From: Bactrocera neohumeralis
Taxonomy: Eukaryota; Arthropoda; Insecta; Diptera; Tephritidae
Direction of reading: 5' to 3'
Length of the DNA stretch: 64,000 bases
NCBI RefSeq assembly: GCF_024586455.1
Contig: NC_065920.1
Coordinates: 55,249,960 to 55,313,959, forward strand
Positions 33,762 through 44,490 of the stretch are shown here, piece after piece (position 1 is the stretch's first letter; each line of letters starts with the position of its first letter). Both the position numbers and the translations under genes were made by a program. The notes beneath the pieces were generated by a model that was not told where the DNA came from, searched no databases, and was given only the letters and a program-made list of their open reading frames with translations.

Positions 33762-34325
33762 ATTTCTTTCTTTCTCTATTGGCGTAGACACCGCTACGGT
33801 TATAGCAGAGTTTACAACAGCGCACCAGTCATTCTTCCTTTTCTCTGTTTCGCACCAATTGAAGATTCCAGGTCCTTTCCTATCTAGTCATTAAATCTTA
33901 CGCAGAGTCTTTCTCTCAAAAACTCGTAGCGCCGACTCATCAAATGTTGTCTGCACCATACGCCAGAACAGGGATGATGAGTGACTTACAGAATTTGGTC
34001 TTCTTAATTACGTACTCAGTCGGAAATAGCACCTACCGGCAAGAGTTATTATGCATTGGACTTCGACGCTGAAGTGGTTGTTGGTGTTAATATTGGTTCA
34101 AAGATAGACGAAACTATTTACGATTTCGAAGTTATGACTGCTAACAGTGACGTGGAAGCCAAGTCGCGAATGCAACGACTGTTTGTCAGATGACAAGAGA
34201 ATTTTCACTAACAGACTTATTTGCTTCACTTCTTTGTCCTCGCTGGTGGGAACTTTTTCATGGTCGGGCAATGGAACGTCTTTTTCATCGTCATCGTTTG
34301 GGGAGTCGAATTCCCGACACATAAG
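33762..34325 (-). mobile_element. RTE-like LINE 3' fragment with rearranged interior
   Basis: The minus strand ends in GGTGTCTACGCCAAT and a GAAA-rich tail at 33762-33780, the same 3' terminus as copy 1. C-terminal codons follow upstream to about 34030. The frame 34322-34098 then joins the linker (PNDDDEKDVPLPDHEKVPTS) directly to a later block (SRLGFHVTVSSHNFEIVNSF), so the RT core is deleted. Confidence 0.75.
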
Positions 34326-34799
34326 ATAAGTAGCAAAAATATGATTAAATTAGTAATATAATAAATAAATCCCTAATTTTTCCAGATATGAATTATTAAC
34401 GTTGTAAGCATATTTATCCAACCCTAATTAACTAATAAGTAGGTAAAAAACAAAGTTGGAAGGTTAGGTAAAGTGGAACCAGGTAAAAAACAGGAAGGAA
34501 AAACTTTATAAATAGGGTGTAAACACAACGGATTACTTCAGTTTACGCCTACAGCTTAAACTTAGAACAACACAAGCAACTATGAAATTTATTGAAAAAA
34601 TCCTTTTAAAAAAAATTACCATTATTTTTTTGGAATATATTACTATTTATCTATTTATTATTAATTTTTAACTGTTAATTTTTTTGTATATTTTTTATTG
34701 GTATAAATATTTTATATTAATTTATAAAAATGCCAACAGTATCTAGGCAGTCGCAGGAAAAATGACGTCGCAATGCTTAGAATTGAAGCCGACAACAAT
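34326..34799. other. AT-rich stretch upstream of the Helentron relic
   Basis: It may contain the 5' end of the Helentron, but no terminus could be identified. Confidence 0.3.
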
Positions 34800-34946
34800 A
34801 TAGTCAAAATTTGGAAATAAATCGACTGAGGAACGCCGACTATATTGCACAATTACGCAGTTCAAATTTGGAGTTTCGTAATGAAGAGAGAATTCAGGAC
34901 AGTTCTGCATGTTCCAATAGACGACAAAACCTGCTTCACAGAGCTG

Positions 34947-35165
34947 CGGAGCAGGAACGTAACCCAGCGGAACATTTAAATGGGCGTTTGAATCCATAGT
35001 ATAGAGCAGAGAAACAGGGACGCAACACCGCGGAACATTTAAATAGACGGACCAATCAAAATATAGAGCAGCGGAGCAGGAGCGCGACACAATAGGACAT
35101 TCAATCAGGCGGTTGAATCGGGAATATAGAGCTTAGGAGCAGGAGCGCGACACAATGGAACGTTC
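34947..35165 (+). repeat. Arg-rich coding tandem repeats, unit about 63 bp
   Basis: Phrases like GGAACATTTAAATGGGCG, GAATCCATAGTATAGAGCAG and AGCAGGAGCGCGACACAAT recur three to four times with drift. In frame they would encode Arg/Asn-rich units of the kind found at the start of Helitron-type proteins, but stops interrupt them. Confidence 0.6.
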
Positions 35166-35583
35166 TGTGCGACGCCAGAATCCAATAACCAGAGAAGAAG
35201 AAAGGCAACGAGATGCAGCATTGAGGAGAAGTCGTCGAGGAGATCCAATAAGAAGACGTCGTGAACAAATTTTAAATTCTTTTCAAAGAAGAGTAACACG
35301 CCAGCTAACCAGGCAACAACTTGCAAACGAGCAGGAATCAACGTTGGAAAGAGTACGATTCCATAGGTCGAATCCCGGAATTCGTCAGTTGGAGAGCGAA
35401 AGGCAATCCATGAGGAATATTAGAAGACGCCGTGATCTTTCTCCTAATGCATTGCTAGAAGAACAAGCACGTCAACGTCGAGCTGCCAACATCTTTGATA
35501 AGTACGCATTGTTAATAAAAAAAGGGCCCACTGAAATATGCGTGTGTTGTGGGGGCACTTGGTTCCCTCCCCAAGTAAAATAG
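35155..35583 (+). pseudogene. Helentron N-terminal domain
   Basis: The 142-residue frame is strongly basic over residues 1-115. It ends ANIFDKYALLIKKGPTEICV and CCGGTWFPPQVK, the conserved FxKxIxxGPxxVCxCC phrase of Helitron-type proteins. A stop at 35581 breaks it, and the homologous protein goes on in other frames to 35760. Confidence 0.68.
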
Positions 35584-35762
35584 TTAGAAAAACGTCAGAT
35601 CTCATCAAAGTTCACGCACTAGGAAGATGCTGGAAAAGTTTCCATCTTCGGACCAAAAATATAATTTTTGCAGCACCTGTTATCGGATTTTCAAACAAGG
35701 TAAAATATCAAATATCTGCTCTCAGATGGATTGAAGTTTCCTGATCCTGGAATGTATTCAGG

Positions 35763-36415
35763 ATTTAACGTGTCTGGAGGAAAGACTAATATCACCGAGA
35801 ATTCCAGTTATGCGCATCATATCCTTAGGATATGAACGACAATGTGCTATTCGTGGAGCAGTAGTAAATATCCCGATTTCTGTTGTGGAGACAATTACGA
35901 TGCTACGAAGATTTGACAACAGCCATATTATTCAAGTGCACCTAAAACGTCGCTTGGAATATCAGCAAAATTATATGACGTAGACAGTGCGACCAGCAAA
36001 AATATTGCAGGCACTGAATTACCTGTTGGGTGCAGAGCTCTACGTTAAGCACAACATTCAAATGGCAAGTGTGCCATTTATGGCGGATCCTGCAGATGAG
36101 GCAGCAGTAAGAGACCTGCTTAATGCCCGACAGGAAAATGTACAGGAAATGGAGGAGGAATTAAATCCAGGTGGCCAGGAAACTTTGATGGACAATGAAC
36201 CCGTGGAAAACAGATCGATTGAACGAGTTGCAATGGCACCAGGACAAGGTAGATGCCCAAGGAATGTTACAACCGAACAATTTACTGCGGAAAGAAGAGG
36301 ACATCCACGACCACTTATAGCGCGATCTAAAATACGACGGTACGATATGACACTTTTTTATCCAACGAGGTTGAACGGATTCTGGAAAACCTGCATGTTT
36401 CAGCAGAAGAAATAG
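35763..36415 (+). pseudogene. Helentron region preceding Rep
   Basis: The frame reads CLEERLISPRIPVMRIISLG, YERQCAIRGAVVNIPISVVE, then after one TAG (35981-35983) RPAKILQALNYLLGAELYVK, and an acidic stretch ending in ARSKIRRYDMTLF. This matches the conserved block before the Rep nuclease in Helentron proteins. The sequence then jumps straight to a segment just before the helicase, so the Rep domain has been deleted. Confidence 0.68.
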
Positions 36416-36810
36416 CCGATGAGAGAGTTGCCTCTCAACTTTTGGATCCCGAATTCAGAGCTCTAGCTGTTCCAGAGCAAGTAGGTGTTAATGTTTTTCA
36501 CGAGGACAACAATAGTGTGGAAGGGGCGGTTCGATTAATTACACTACCACCTCTAATATTAGAAGGAGATTTACTGGCGATGGTACAATCTCTTAACAAC
36601 AAGCAGAGGGAATATTTTGCTCATGTAATGCACAATGTCAGTAGGAAGAAAATCTTCTACGAATATGTCGGAGGTGGTGCTGTAGTAGGCAAAACCCGGC
36701 TTATAACGACTATACATCAGTCGTTGACATTGCGCGCTAACAGTGTATCAGGAACTAACCTAAACTCTTTGCACCCACTGGCAAAGCAGCATTTGGAATT
36801 GGAGGTCTAA
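36370..36810 (+). pseudogene. Helentron helicase, Walker A segment
   Basis: The frame runs EVERILENLHVSAEEIADER, LDPEFRALAVPEQVGVNVFH, then LLAMVQSLNNKQREYFAHVM and YEYVGGGAVVGKTRLITTIH. The last is the Walker A loop (GGxxVGKT), in which the usual GPAGxGK has become GGAVVGK. The frame shifts near 36780, after which GKAAFGIGG and FVFSLLVN codons continue out of register with a stop. Confidence 0.72.
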
Positions 36811-36881
36811 CACTTCAATTCGTTTTTTCACTCCTTGTCAACTAGTCCTCCGCCGATCTTCGGCCCCCCAATAGTGACACA

Positions 36882-37514
36882 TTGAACACTATTCATGCTA
36901 ATCTCATAGATATTAGGCTTATAATAACTGATGCAATTTCAATGGTTGGAGCAAAGATGTTTGCGTATTTAGATAGTAGGCTAAAGCAAATTTTTAGGAG
37001 CAGTGCTTACTTTGAAGGCATTCCAATTATCGTGTTTGGTGACTTAAAGCAGTTGCCACCAGTAGGAGATCGATGGATATTTGCGCCGAATGGCAATGAT
37101 CATTACAGTGCAATTACAGGAACTCCGCTTTGGGATCAATTTCGATACTTCGAGCTCACCGAAATAATGCGTCAGCGTGAAGATAAAGAATTTGCCATCG
37201 CTTTAAACAACATGTCAAAGGTAAATATGACACACGCTGACATCCAATTAATCAAAAGCAAGGAAAAGACCTCTAACGAGATACCCAATGAAGCCATTAC
37301 TCTCTTTTATTCAAATGCTGGAGCAAATAATTTAAATTCAATAAAACTGGCGAACAGGATGACCAACGAGTTCATTTCGACTGCGAAGGATACAATTAAG
37401 TCAAGTTCCTTAGCAGAACGCAGCAGAGCCATCAGAAACACAGGGAATGCCTCATACATTGCAGCTCAAAGCATCGATAAAATATATGGTAACAGTCAAC
37501 ATAAGCACGAGTGA
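36882..37514 (+). pseudogene. Helentron helicase, Walker B to motif IV
   Basis: The frame gives TIHANLIDIRLIITDAISMV, GAKMFAYLDSRLKQIF, IPIIVFGDLKQLPPVGDR (motif III, GDxxQLPPV), then FRYFELTEIMRQREDKEFAI. In active Pif1-type helicases the Walker B motif reads DE; here it reads DA, so the catalytic Glu is lost. The final part (IAAQSIDKIYGNSQ) is out of frame with the next block, which starts at 37447. Confidence 0.75.
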
Positions 37515-37917
37515 TGGATTAGTAAATGGTGCTGCAGGGGAACTAATGCAGGTGGATACCAAATCGTATGGACCTGAAATCACAGTGGTGTGTCGCAATG
37601 TAGATTGGACACCAATCTTGAGCGTGGTCCGATCATTCCAATACAAGCGAAATGAACAAATAACTATAGAACGTAGACAGTTCCCTGTCATTCCAGCTGA
37701 AGCCATCACGATACATAAAAGCCAAGGTGGAACATACGCTCAAGTTGCGGTTCATCTAGAGGATAGAATTAGCAGGTCAGCTTTATATGTAGGATGTAGC
37801 AGAGCCACAAATGCGAATGGATTATATATAATCGGGAAATTTTCTCCTCCGAACCCATTTGGACAGCAGAATCCCATTAAAACTCAACTTAATAGATTGA
37901 GGACAGAAGGTGCGTGA
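37447..37917 (+). pseudogene. Helentron helicase C-terminus
   Basis: The frame carries IKYMVTVNISTSDGLVNGAA, GELMQVDTKSYGP, FPVIPAEAITIHKSQGGTYA (motif V; AxTIHKSQG) and SALYVGCSRATNANGLYIIG (motif VI). It ends NRLRTEGA at a stop, with about 20 codons of Pro-rich linker typical of Helentrons. All motif V and VI key residues are intact. Confidence 0.78.
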
Positions 37918-37959
37918 CGACATGCTACAGATTTTTAGCCGAAAAATCGGAACAACGCC

Positions 37960-38056
37960 TGGATAACAAGCATATTGCAGATATCAGATCAGATAAACTG
38001 ATTTGTTCTGCTGATATTCTATGCTTTGCTGAGACTTGGGCTTTATCTCAAGAATA
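37960..38056 (+). pseudogene. Start of the Helentron AP-type endonuclease
   Basis: The frame after the helicase reads DNKHIADIRSDKLICSADIL, then CFAETWALSQE and a stop. ADILCFAETW is the first conserved strand and catalytic Glu motif of exonuclease-endonuclease-phosphatase domains, as found at the C-terminus of Helentrons. The remaining 200 or so residues are absent. Confidence 0.6.
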
Positions 38057-38060
38057 ATTT

Positions 38061-38471
38061 CCAATAGATAGTATTAGTATAATAATATTAGGTGTAAGTC
38101 ATAGATATGAGTAATGTAGTTTATATAGCATAAATATGTATTATAGAAATATAAATATATATTTGCTCTGTGTTTTTTTTTTTTTTTTTTTAAAACAAAC
38201 TGTTAATGTATAAATATATACTATATATGTACTAATATATAAATATTATAATTTTTTTCATTAAATTTATGTTAATAATAAATCTTCTTAAAATTTTAAA
38301 TAATTATAAACGTCTAAAAGATCAATTTTCTTTATAAAATAACCTTAATGTTTCTAACAAACAACCAGGCTAAAAAGAATTAGTAAAATGTTTTCCTTTG
38401 AATGAAAACCACTGGCCGGTTACGTCTTCAGATTTACTTAAAAACATAGTTACTAAAAGAAATACACCTGT
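38061..38471. other. AT-rich stretch with a poly-T run
   Basis: Contains a T run at about 38170-38192 and otherwise nothing recognisable. Confidence 0.35.
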
Positions 38472-38520
38472 AAAGGGTATATTAGCTTCGGTGCAGCCGA
38501 GGTTAACGTTTCTTCCTTGT
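38472..38520 (+). mobile_element. DINE-1/HINE-like 3' end fragment
   Basis: GGGTATATTAGCTTCGGTGC, then the second hairpin arm (CCGAGG, one base from perfect) and TTAACGTTTCTTCCTTG. This is the 3' terminus seen at 22905 and 51158. The rest of the element is not present upstream. Confidence 0.65.
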
Positions 38521-38578
38521 TTTTGCTTCACTATCTTAATGGGATGTTCATCGGGGGATGCGTTAATAAACAAATTTT

Positions 38579-38678
38579 NNNNNNNNNNNNNNNNNNNNNN
38601 NNNNNNNNNNNNNNNNNNNNNNNNNNNNNNNNNNNNNNNNNNNNNNNNNNNNNNNNNNNNNNNNNNNNNNNNNNNNNN
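38579..38678. other. Assembly gap (100 N)
   Basis: Exactly 100 N, the conventional code for a gap of unknown size. A DINE 3' end lies about 60 bp to its left, so repeats probably caused the break. Confidence 0.97.
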
Positions 38679-40110
38679 ACAGGTATGGGGGATCAGGAAG
38701 GCATTGACCGCATTCAACCCATTTTAGAGAGGGAGGCATATTACTATCAGGATAGGATTCTTTCTGAATTTCAATTATATATCTGTCACACTGAACCATA
38801 TTTGCGGTATAAAAGTCAACTGTAGGTACTGAGGTCCAAATATATGGTACCTACGGGCTTGAACGGTTTTTGTTAAAATTTGACAATTTTTGGTCATAAA
38901 GTGGCAGACTCTAAAAGTATTACTCGTGGAATTGTTTGTTCTTTTATATTTTTATATTAATAGCTTTTTGATTTGTAGACGCGAACGGAAATAATCAAAT
39001 TGGATTTAAAACTGTTGGAAGTAGGTGTAGATGTATCCTGATTTAACCCATTTGGGGTTCCCATAAAAATGGGAGACATTCTACTCAAAGATACCAAACC
39101 GTTAAAGCTCGGTCAAATCCTCCCGCGAGTAAATTTAAGTTTTTACAGTTTTATGGGGAGGCAACGGGTTTATCAACCGATTTCATCCATTTTCATACTG
39201 CCGATAAGAGCTGTTATAACATTAAAGCTGAAAGTAATTGGTGGTTGTAGCTTTAGTAGCTTTGGAGATAGTTATCAATGGATATAAATGTAGGTGAAAA
39301 AGATATTTGGAGTGTTTACCTGAGACCTGTTTCATCATCAGTAACCGTTTCAGTCAGCAATAAAGGAAAACACAACGCAAAGTACTTTTCTTTTCACTAT
39401 AATATATTTATTTAGCGTATGTATGCTCCACGTAACTCACGTCACTTGGCGGTTTGTTAAAAAAAGAAATTGCAGTGACTGTTGCCGTTAAAATGAAAAA
39501 AACTGGATTTCGCGGACGACAGCTTTGCTTCACGGAACAAACGGTAAGAGGCCGATCCCGGTCGGATCAATCCCTTTTGAAGGTTTGGGTGGTGAATAGA
39601 TGCTGATTACGAGTCGTCTCGTTGATAATCGTGTGGTTGTTGTATTGTAGTGTTGTAGTAATGATCGGTGTTAAGTACTGTGTTTGATGCGTGTGTGTGT
39701 ATTGGTGTATGCTGTGAACTGTTGTGTGATGAGGTGTTGTGACGTGACTTGATGTGATGTGACGGGAGGTGATGCGATGTGAGATGTTGCAGTTCATAGC
39801 TCATGTGAACAGTCTCTTTCTGAGGAATAAAACAGAAAATCGCCCTGTAGATTAAGACACATTCTTAATCTTGAAAACTTTGGTTTTGAAACAAGATTGA
39901 TATTTCTGTTAATATAATTTTGCTAAAAATAATTTCATAAACTAATTCAGTTATCCTTTCATTCAGGTCGATTAAGTATCTCTTTAAAAGCTTCATTTAG
40001 CGTTGCAGTTATATCTATATTTTTAATCGGTCCGTTTCTGTTTTAGTATTACTTAAAAATCCCAATCGAAAAATAATATTATGAGCATATTTTCCAGGTA
40101 AAGAGGAATG
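38679..40110. other. Unassigned sequence with a G/T-rich tract
   Basis: 38690-39300 looks like a dispersed repeat (TATGGGGGATCAGGAAGG, GGGGTTCCCATAAAAATGGG), but no coding or terminal structure is seen. 39585-39805 is strikingly strand-biased, G/T-rich on the plus strand with repeated GTGATG/TGTTGTG words. Its open frame on the minus strand is low-complexity His/Thr and is not a gene. Confidence 0.35.
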
Positions 40111-40410
40111 ATTGGAGGATGGAGTCATGTGTAGAAGTTCACGCAGGTGAGGAAAGTTCTCTAATCGCCATTCACTTGGAAATGACCAGACACGATTCTT
40201 TTACATATGGCTCAAGCAGCTCACGACTTCCGGTCTTTGACCAAGTACCCTCTGGGTAGCCTAAGAACATTCGTTGGAAGGCGAGCTAAAGTACGAAGCC
40301 TACACAGCGTTGTGCGCTGGGTTTGTAACCTGTCACTTAAAATAACGCACCCAATGAAATCTAACAACCAGCCTCGGATGAGAGACCCCCCTTTTGATGA
40401 CGACCATAGC

Positions 40411-40940
40411 AAACGAAATAAGGACTACGAATTGAGGGCATGCACCTGGAATGTCTGTCTCTTTAATTGGGAAGGTGCCGCTGCCCAGCTGGTTGATGTC
40501 CTCGTTAGAGTGAAGGCTGACATTACCGCCGTCCAAGAAATGTGATGGACGGGACATGATAAGAGGCGAGTTGGTAATTGTGGCATTTACTACAGTGGCC
40601 ATAAAAAGGAGCGCCAGTTTGGTGTTGGATTCGTGGTGGGAAAGAGACTCCGTCGCTGAGTACTATCATTCACTCCGGTGAATGAACGTCTAGCCATATT
40701 CCGCATCAAAGCGAGGTTCTTCAACATATCTCTGATTTGCGCCCACGCCCCGCTGGAAGAAAAAGACGATGTGACCAAAGATGTCTTCTATGAGCACTTA
40801 AAGCACACCTATGGGAGCTGCCCCGTCACAATTTCAAAATCATGCTTGGCGACTTTAACGCCAGGGTGGGCAAAGAAGGTATCTTTGGCACTACGGTCAG
40901 TAAATTCAGCCTCCGCGAGGAAACATCCCAAAATAGGTTG
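40411..40940 (+). pseudogene. LINE copy 3 AP-type endonuclease
   Basis: The frame reads YELRACTWNVCLFNWEGAAA, QLVDVLVRVKADITAVQEM, then a TGA where a coding Arg (CGA) is expected before WTGHDKRR. It continues GIYYSGHKKERQFGVGFVVG and, after a second CGA-to-TGA type stop, FRIKARFFNISLICAHAPLE. TWN and QEM are the first two conserved blocks of the AP endonuclease fold (the Glu of QEM binds metal). The domain then runs out of frame near 40850, where the LGDFNAR block (a catalytic Asp/Asn pair) sits in another frame at 40842. Confidence 0.78.
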
Positions 40941-41390
40941 AGGTTGATCGACTTCGCCGGGGAACATATGGTTATCTGTGTTACTAGATTCCAGCACAAG
41001 AAAATACATTTCTTGTTGCAGACGAGATTCGCATCCGCCTCTGTGCAGCAAAAAGCGCATGTCAACAAACACAAGGAAGGTTCGACGTCGAGAAGTTGCA
41101 ATCACAACAGACAGACGAACGCTTTTCTACCCAGTATGCACTGATGCTCTCTGAGAGCACTCGACAACAACTCGGTATAAGGGACTATGGAACGGCATTT
41201 AAAACTCCTTACGTACAGCTGCAACCGAAACCATTGGTACGACGAAAATTGCCGTGTCGCAAAGGAGATAAAACAGGCTGCCTACCTCACAACGTTACGA
41301 TCGACCACAACACGTGCGGGATTGGACAGATATCGAGAGTTGTAGAGGGAAGCGAGACGCATTTGCAGACAAAAAAAGAAAGAGACCGAA

Positions 41391-42440
41391 ATGCGTGATT
41401 ATGAAGAGCTTGATAAGCTGGCCGACACAGAAGGTTTCAAGACCGAAGCACACTCTTGTAGAACCCCCATGGGTGATCTAGTGACCGATGCCCAGAGCAT
41501 ACTTAAATTATGGAAAGAACACTTCTCCAGCCTGCTGAATGGCAGAGAACGTACAACGCCAGGAGAAGGAGAACCCGATTCCCCAATCGATGATGATAGA
41601 GCAGACGTTCCATTGCCCGACCATGAAAAAGATCGAATAGCAGTTACCCGCCTGAAGAACAACAAAGTGGCGGGGACCGATAGATTGCCAGCCGATCTAT
41701 CTAAACACGGCGGCGCAGAACTGATAAGGAGCATGAATAAGCTCCTTTGGAAAATATGGTCGGACGAAAGCGTGCCCAACGATTGGAATTTAAGTGTTCT
41801 ATGCCCAATCCATAAAAAAGGAGACCCCACAATCTGCGCCAACTACCGTGGGATAAGCCTCCTCAACATCGCATATAAAGTTCTATCGAGCGTATTGTGT
41901 GAAAGATTAAAGCCCACCATCAACAAACTGGTTGGACTTTATCAGTGTGGCTTTAGACCTGGAAAATCAACAACCGACCAGATATTTACCATGCGCCAAA
42001 TCTTGGAAAATACCCGTGAAAGGAGAATCGACACACACCACCTCTTTGACGATTTCAAAGCTGCTTTCGACAGCTCGAAAAGGAGCTGCCTCTCTGCCGC
42101 GATGTCTGAATTTGGTATCCCCGAAAAACTAATACGGCTGTGTAAACTGACGTTGACCAACACCAAAAGCTCCGTGAGGATCGGGAAGGATCTCTCCGAG
42201 TCGTACGATACCAAACGAGGTTTCAGACAAGGCCACTCCCTATCGTGCGACTTCTTTAATCTGCTGCTGGAGAAAATAGTTCCAACTGCAGAACTTAATC
42301 GAGTATGTACAATCTTTTATAAGAGTGTACAGCTGCTGGCGTATGCCGATGATATTGATATCATCGGCCCTACACCCGCGCCGTTCGTTCTGCTTTCTCC
42401 AGACTTGACAAGGAAGGAAAGCAGATGGGACTGGCAGTGA
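41391..42440 (+). pseudogene. LINE copy 3 reverse transcriptase
   Basis: The 349-residue frame holds LKNNKVAGTDRLPADLSKHG, LCPIHKKGDPTICANYRGIS, FRPGKSTTDQIFTMRQILEN, DFKAAFDSSKRSCL (motif A), GFRQGHSLSCDFF (motif B, with His where copy 1 has Asp) and LLAYADDIDIIG (motif C). After the YADD box the frame drifts and reads DLTRKESRWDWQ. Catalytic aspartates are intact, but the frame is not continuous with the endonuclease. Confidence 0.85.
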
Positions 42441-42936
42441 ACGAGGGCAAAACGAAATATCTCCTGTCATCAAACAAACAGTCGTCGCACTCGCGACTTG
42501 ACTCGCACGTCACTGTTGACAGTCATAACTTTAAAGTTGTAGATAGTTTCGTATATTTAGGAACCAGCATAAACACAACCAACAATGTCAGCCTAGAAAT
42601 CCAACGCAGGACAACTTTTGCCAACAAATGCTTCTTCGGATTGAGTAGGCAATTGAAAAGTATAATAATTCCCGTCCTGCTATATGGTGCAGAGGCTTGG
42701 ACGATGACAACAACTGATGAGTTGATGTTGCGAGTTTTCGAGAGAAAAGTTCCGCGACATAGTTCAGCGAATTAAAAGGCAGCGTCTACGCTGGCTAGGT
42801 CATATTGTCCTGATGGACGAAAATACTCCAGCTCTGAAAGTATTCGACGCAGTACCCGCCGTGGGAGCAGAGGAAGACGAACCTCCTCTCGGTTGGAATG
42901 ACTAAGTGGAGAAGGACCTAGCTTCGCTTGGAATAG
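42425..42936 (+). pseudogene. LINE copy 3 thumb and C-terminal remnant
   Basis: The frame 42425-42775 begins MGLAVNEGKTKYLLSSNKQS and reaches PVLLYGAEAWTMTTTDELML, then RVFERKVPRHSSAN, where the deletion shifts it. The RLRWLGHIVLMDENTPALKV block follows out of frame to about 42850. Confidence 0.78.
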
Positions 42937-43962
42937 TTGCTTTGAAATTCTTACGCTAAAAATCAGACGGAATAAGGTTTAGTATTCAAAAAGAGTAACA
43001 ATAAAACAAAAATTTTAGCAAATTTAAGACGCGTGGAAGCGCAGCTTAGAAGAAAATCGGAAGTACATAGAAATATATAATTGATCAGTCCTTACCGCTT
43101 TCATCGTCTGTCTTAACTATGAAGTCACGCAAAAGTCTTCGCCCAATTTCAATCTGCTGAAATGAAGATCAAACTCCTTGCATCCTGTACAAACAACACA
43201 CTCGCATTTTACGTCTGCGTTTAGCTCAGACTAAGTCACCTTGTTTTTTTTTATGTAAATGTTATTGTTATTGCAAAACTTTTCCCGCATATGGCTCTTC
43301 TGGCAGCAAACAAGGTTTTCATAGCATGTGCGTTCCTGCGGCTGACTCCAGTTCAATGTATTGTGATTGCAATGCTGTTTTTAGCAATTTGTTTTTCCAG
43401 ACTTTTTTTCCACATCTTCAGCATTAACCAGCAAAGCGGTGCTCTAAAGCTGCAACAAAAAGGGAAATTTTTCAATACTTACACATCTACAAATTATACA
43501 TTACATGTACATTCGTAGTAGCTACTAAATATATCTATATAGTGTTTAGCATTTCCCAGTGGAACTTGGAAAAAGTATTTCTATATTTCATTAGTTTTGA
43601 AAGTACTTATTGGCTATGGAAGATGAAAGTAATTACTTCGTAAATTGATGGTATGCCAATGAAGAAAAGGTTTATAAATTTAATTCAACCTCGCTACTAA
43701 GCCGCTTACGATTTCAGCAAATTGTATGCTTGTACAAATTTCTGTTGTTGTATTTGATATGTTGAATTTTTTTTTTTCAAGCAGTAACGGCATTTTTTGG
43801 TAAACGTTCTCGTCCATGAAGTTATTTGTCACTTTAAAGCAGAATTTTGTTTGTGGGTGTTGCAAATAAATTAAGCAATAAATATAAAGTGCATAGAAAT
43901 AAAAGTGGAGATGTATATATATACATATATAGTTATCAAGACAACAAGCAGAAACGTTGGCG
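42937..43962. other. AT-rich stretch upstream of the three-exon gene
   Basis: No promoter element can be supported. Open frames at 43291-43518 and 43680-43865 have no recognisable family. Confidence 0.3.
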
Positions 43963-44490
43963 ATGTTTAAGCAGCTATTTGAAAAAGATGTAGGCTCCTA
44001 TGGAACGAGAAGTGTGTTCCCGTTGTCCAACTTGGAAGCATTAAAAAACTGAATGCAGATATAGTGGCAGGTTCCAGTGCAGACTATGTAAGTTGTCTAA
44101 ATAATCCCTTAAGATTCACTATTTGACTAATAAATATTATACCTATTTTTCTATAGATAAAAATCATTACAAATATAATAGGCAAAACGGGGATTATTAA
44201 ATCTATTGAGGGTATTTTCGAAAGGAGTCTTATTGTTCAGTTGAACTACGATGGCATTCATTCCAAATACTCCTTAAAGGAATGCAAGGGGTTAATCGAC
44301 TGCTTGTTTGGTAAATAATTTTAGAAAGGAAAAAATATATACATATTTTCTAAAATTTTTTATGATTTCAGAGGCATCAATGAAAGAGGGATATTCCCAT
44401 GGCGAGTTTGTTAAAGACTTGCGACAAGCTTTAAAACTGGCGAAAAATAGTCATTTTAAAACAAACTCCATATTAAAATCTAAAAAATAA
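43963..44490 (+). CDS. Small three-exon gene of unknown function
   Basis: Exons 43963-44087, 44157-44310 and 44372-44490 join across introns of 69 bp (gtaagt...ctatag) and 61 bp (gtaaat...tttcag). Exon 1 ends on a codon boundary (GSSADY), and the second join makes a Glu codon (CLFE then ASMKEGYSHG). The protein would be about 132 residues: start MFKQLFEKDVGSYGTRSVFP, middle IKIITNIIGKTGIIKSIEGI and FERSLIVQLNYDGIHSKYSL, end LRQALKLAKNSHFKTNSILK with a basic tail. Exon 1 needs one more A in the run at 44043-44048, otherwise it stops at EALKN. AATAAA signals lie at 44486 and 44499. There is no signal peptide or membrane segment. I recognise no family, and it could be a host gene, a retained fragment of one, or a transposon accessory gene. 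Confidence 0.55.

Larger units (their letters stand above)
34800..38060 (+). mobile_element. Helentron relic (Rep domain deleted)
   Basis: In order on the plus strand: short Arg-rich repeats, an N-terminal domain with CVCCGG, the segment before Rep, a Pif1-type helicase, and the start of a C-terminal AP-type endonuclease. The endonuclease after the helicase is the distinguishing mark of Helentrons (Helitron2) against the canonical Helitrons elsewhere in this window. The Rep nuclease that should precede the helicase is missing. No ends were located with confidence. Confidence 0.72.
40111..42936 (+). mobile_element. RTE-like LINE copy 3 (endonuclease plus RT)
   Basis: This is the longest uninterrupted copy. 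The 5' region matches copy 2 from its outermost shared phrase (GGAGGATGG) and is followed by endonuclease, linker, RT and a C-terminal part. The 3' end is missing: the copy stops at about 42936 in the codons for DLATLGI. Relative to copy 1 it has a deletion at about 42759, where AGTTCCGCGA joins directly to CATAGTTCAG. Confidence 0.82.

Noticed and set aside
39567..39804. His/Thr-rich open frames on the minus strand
   Set aside because: They are the complement of a G/T-rich low-complexity tract.
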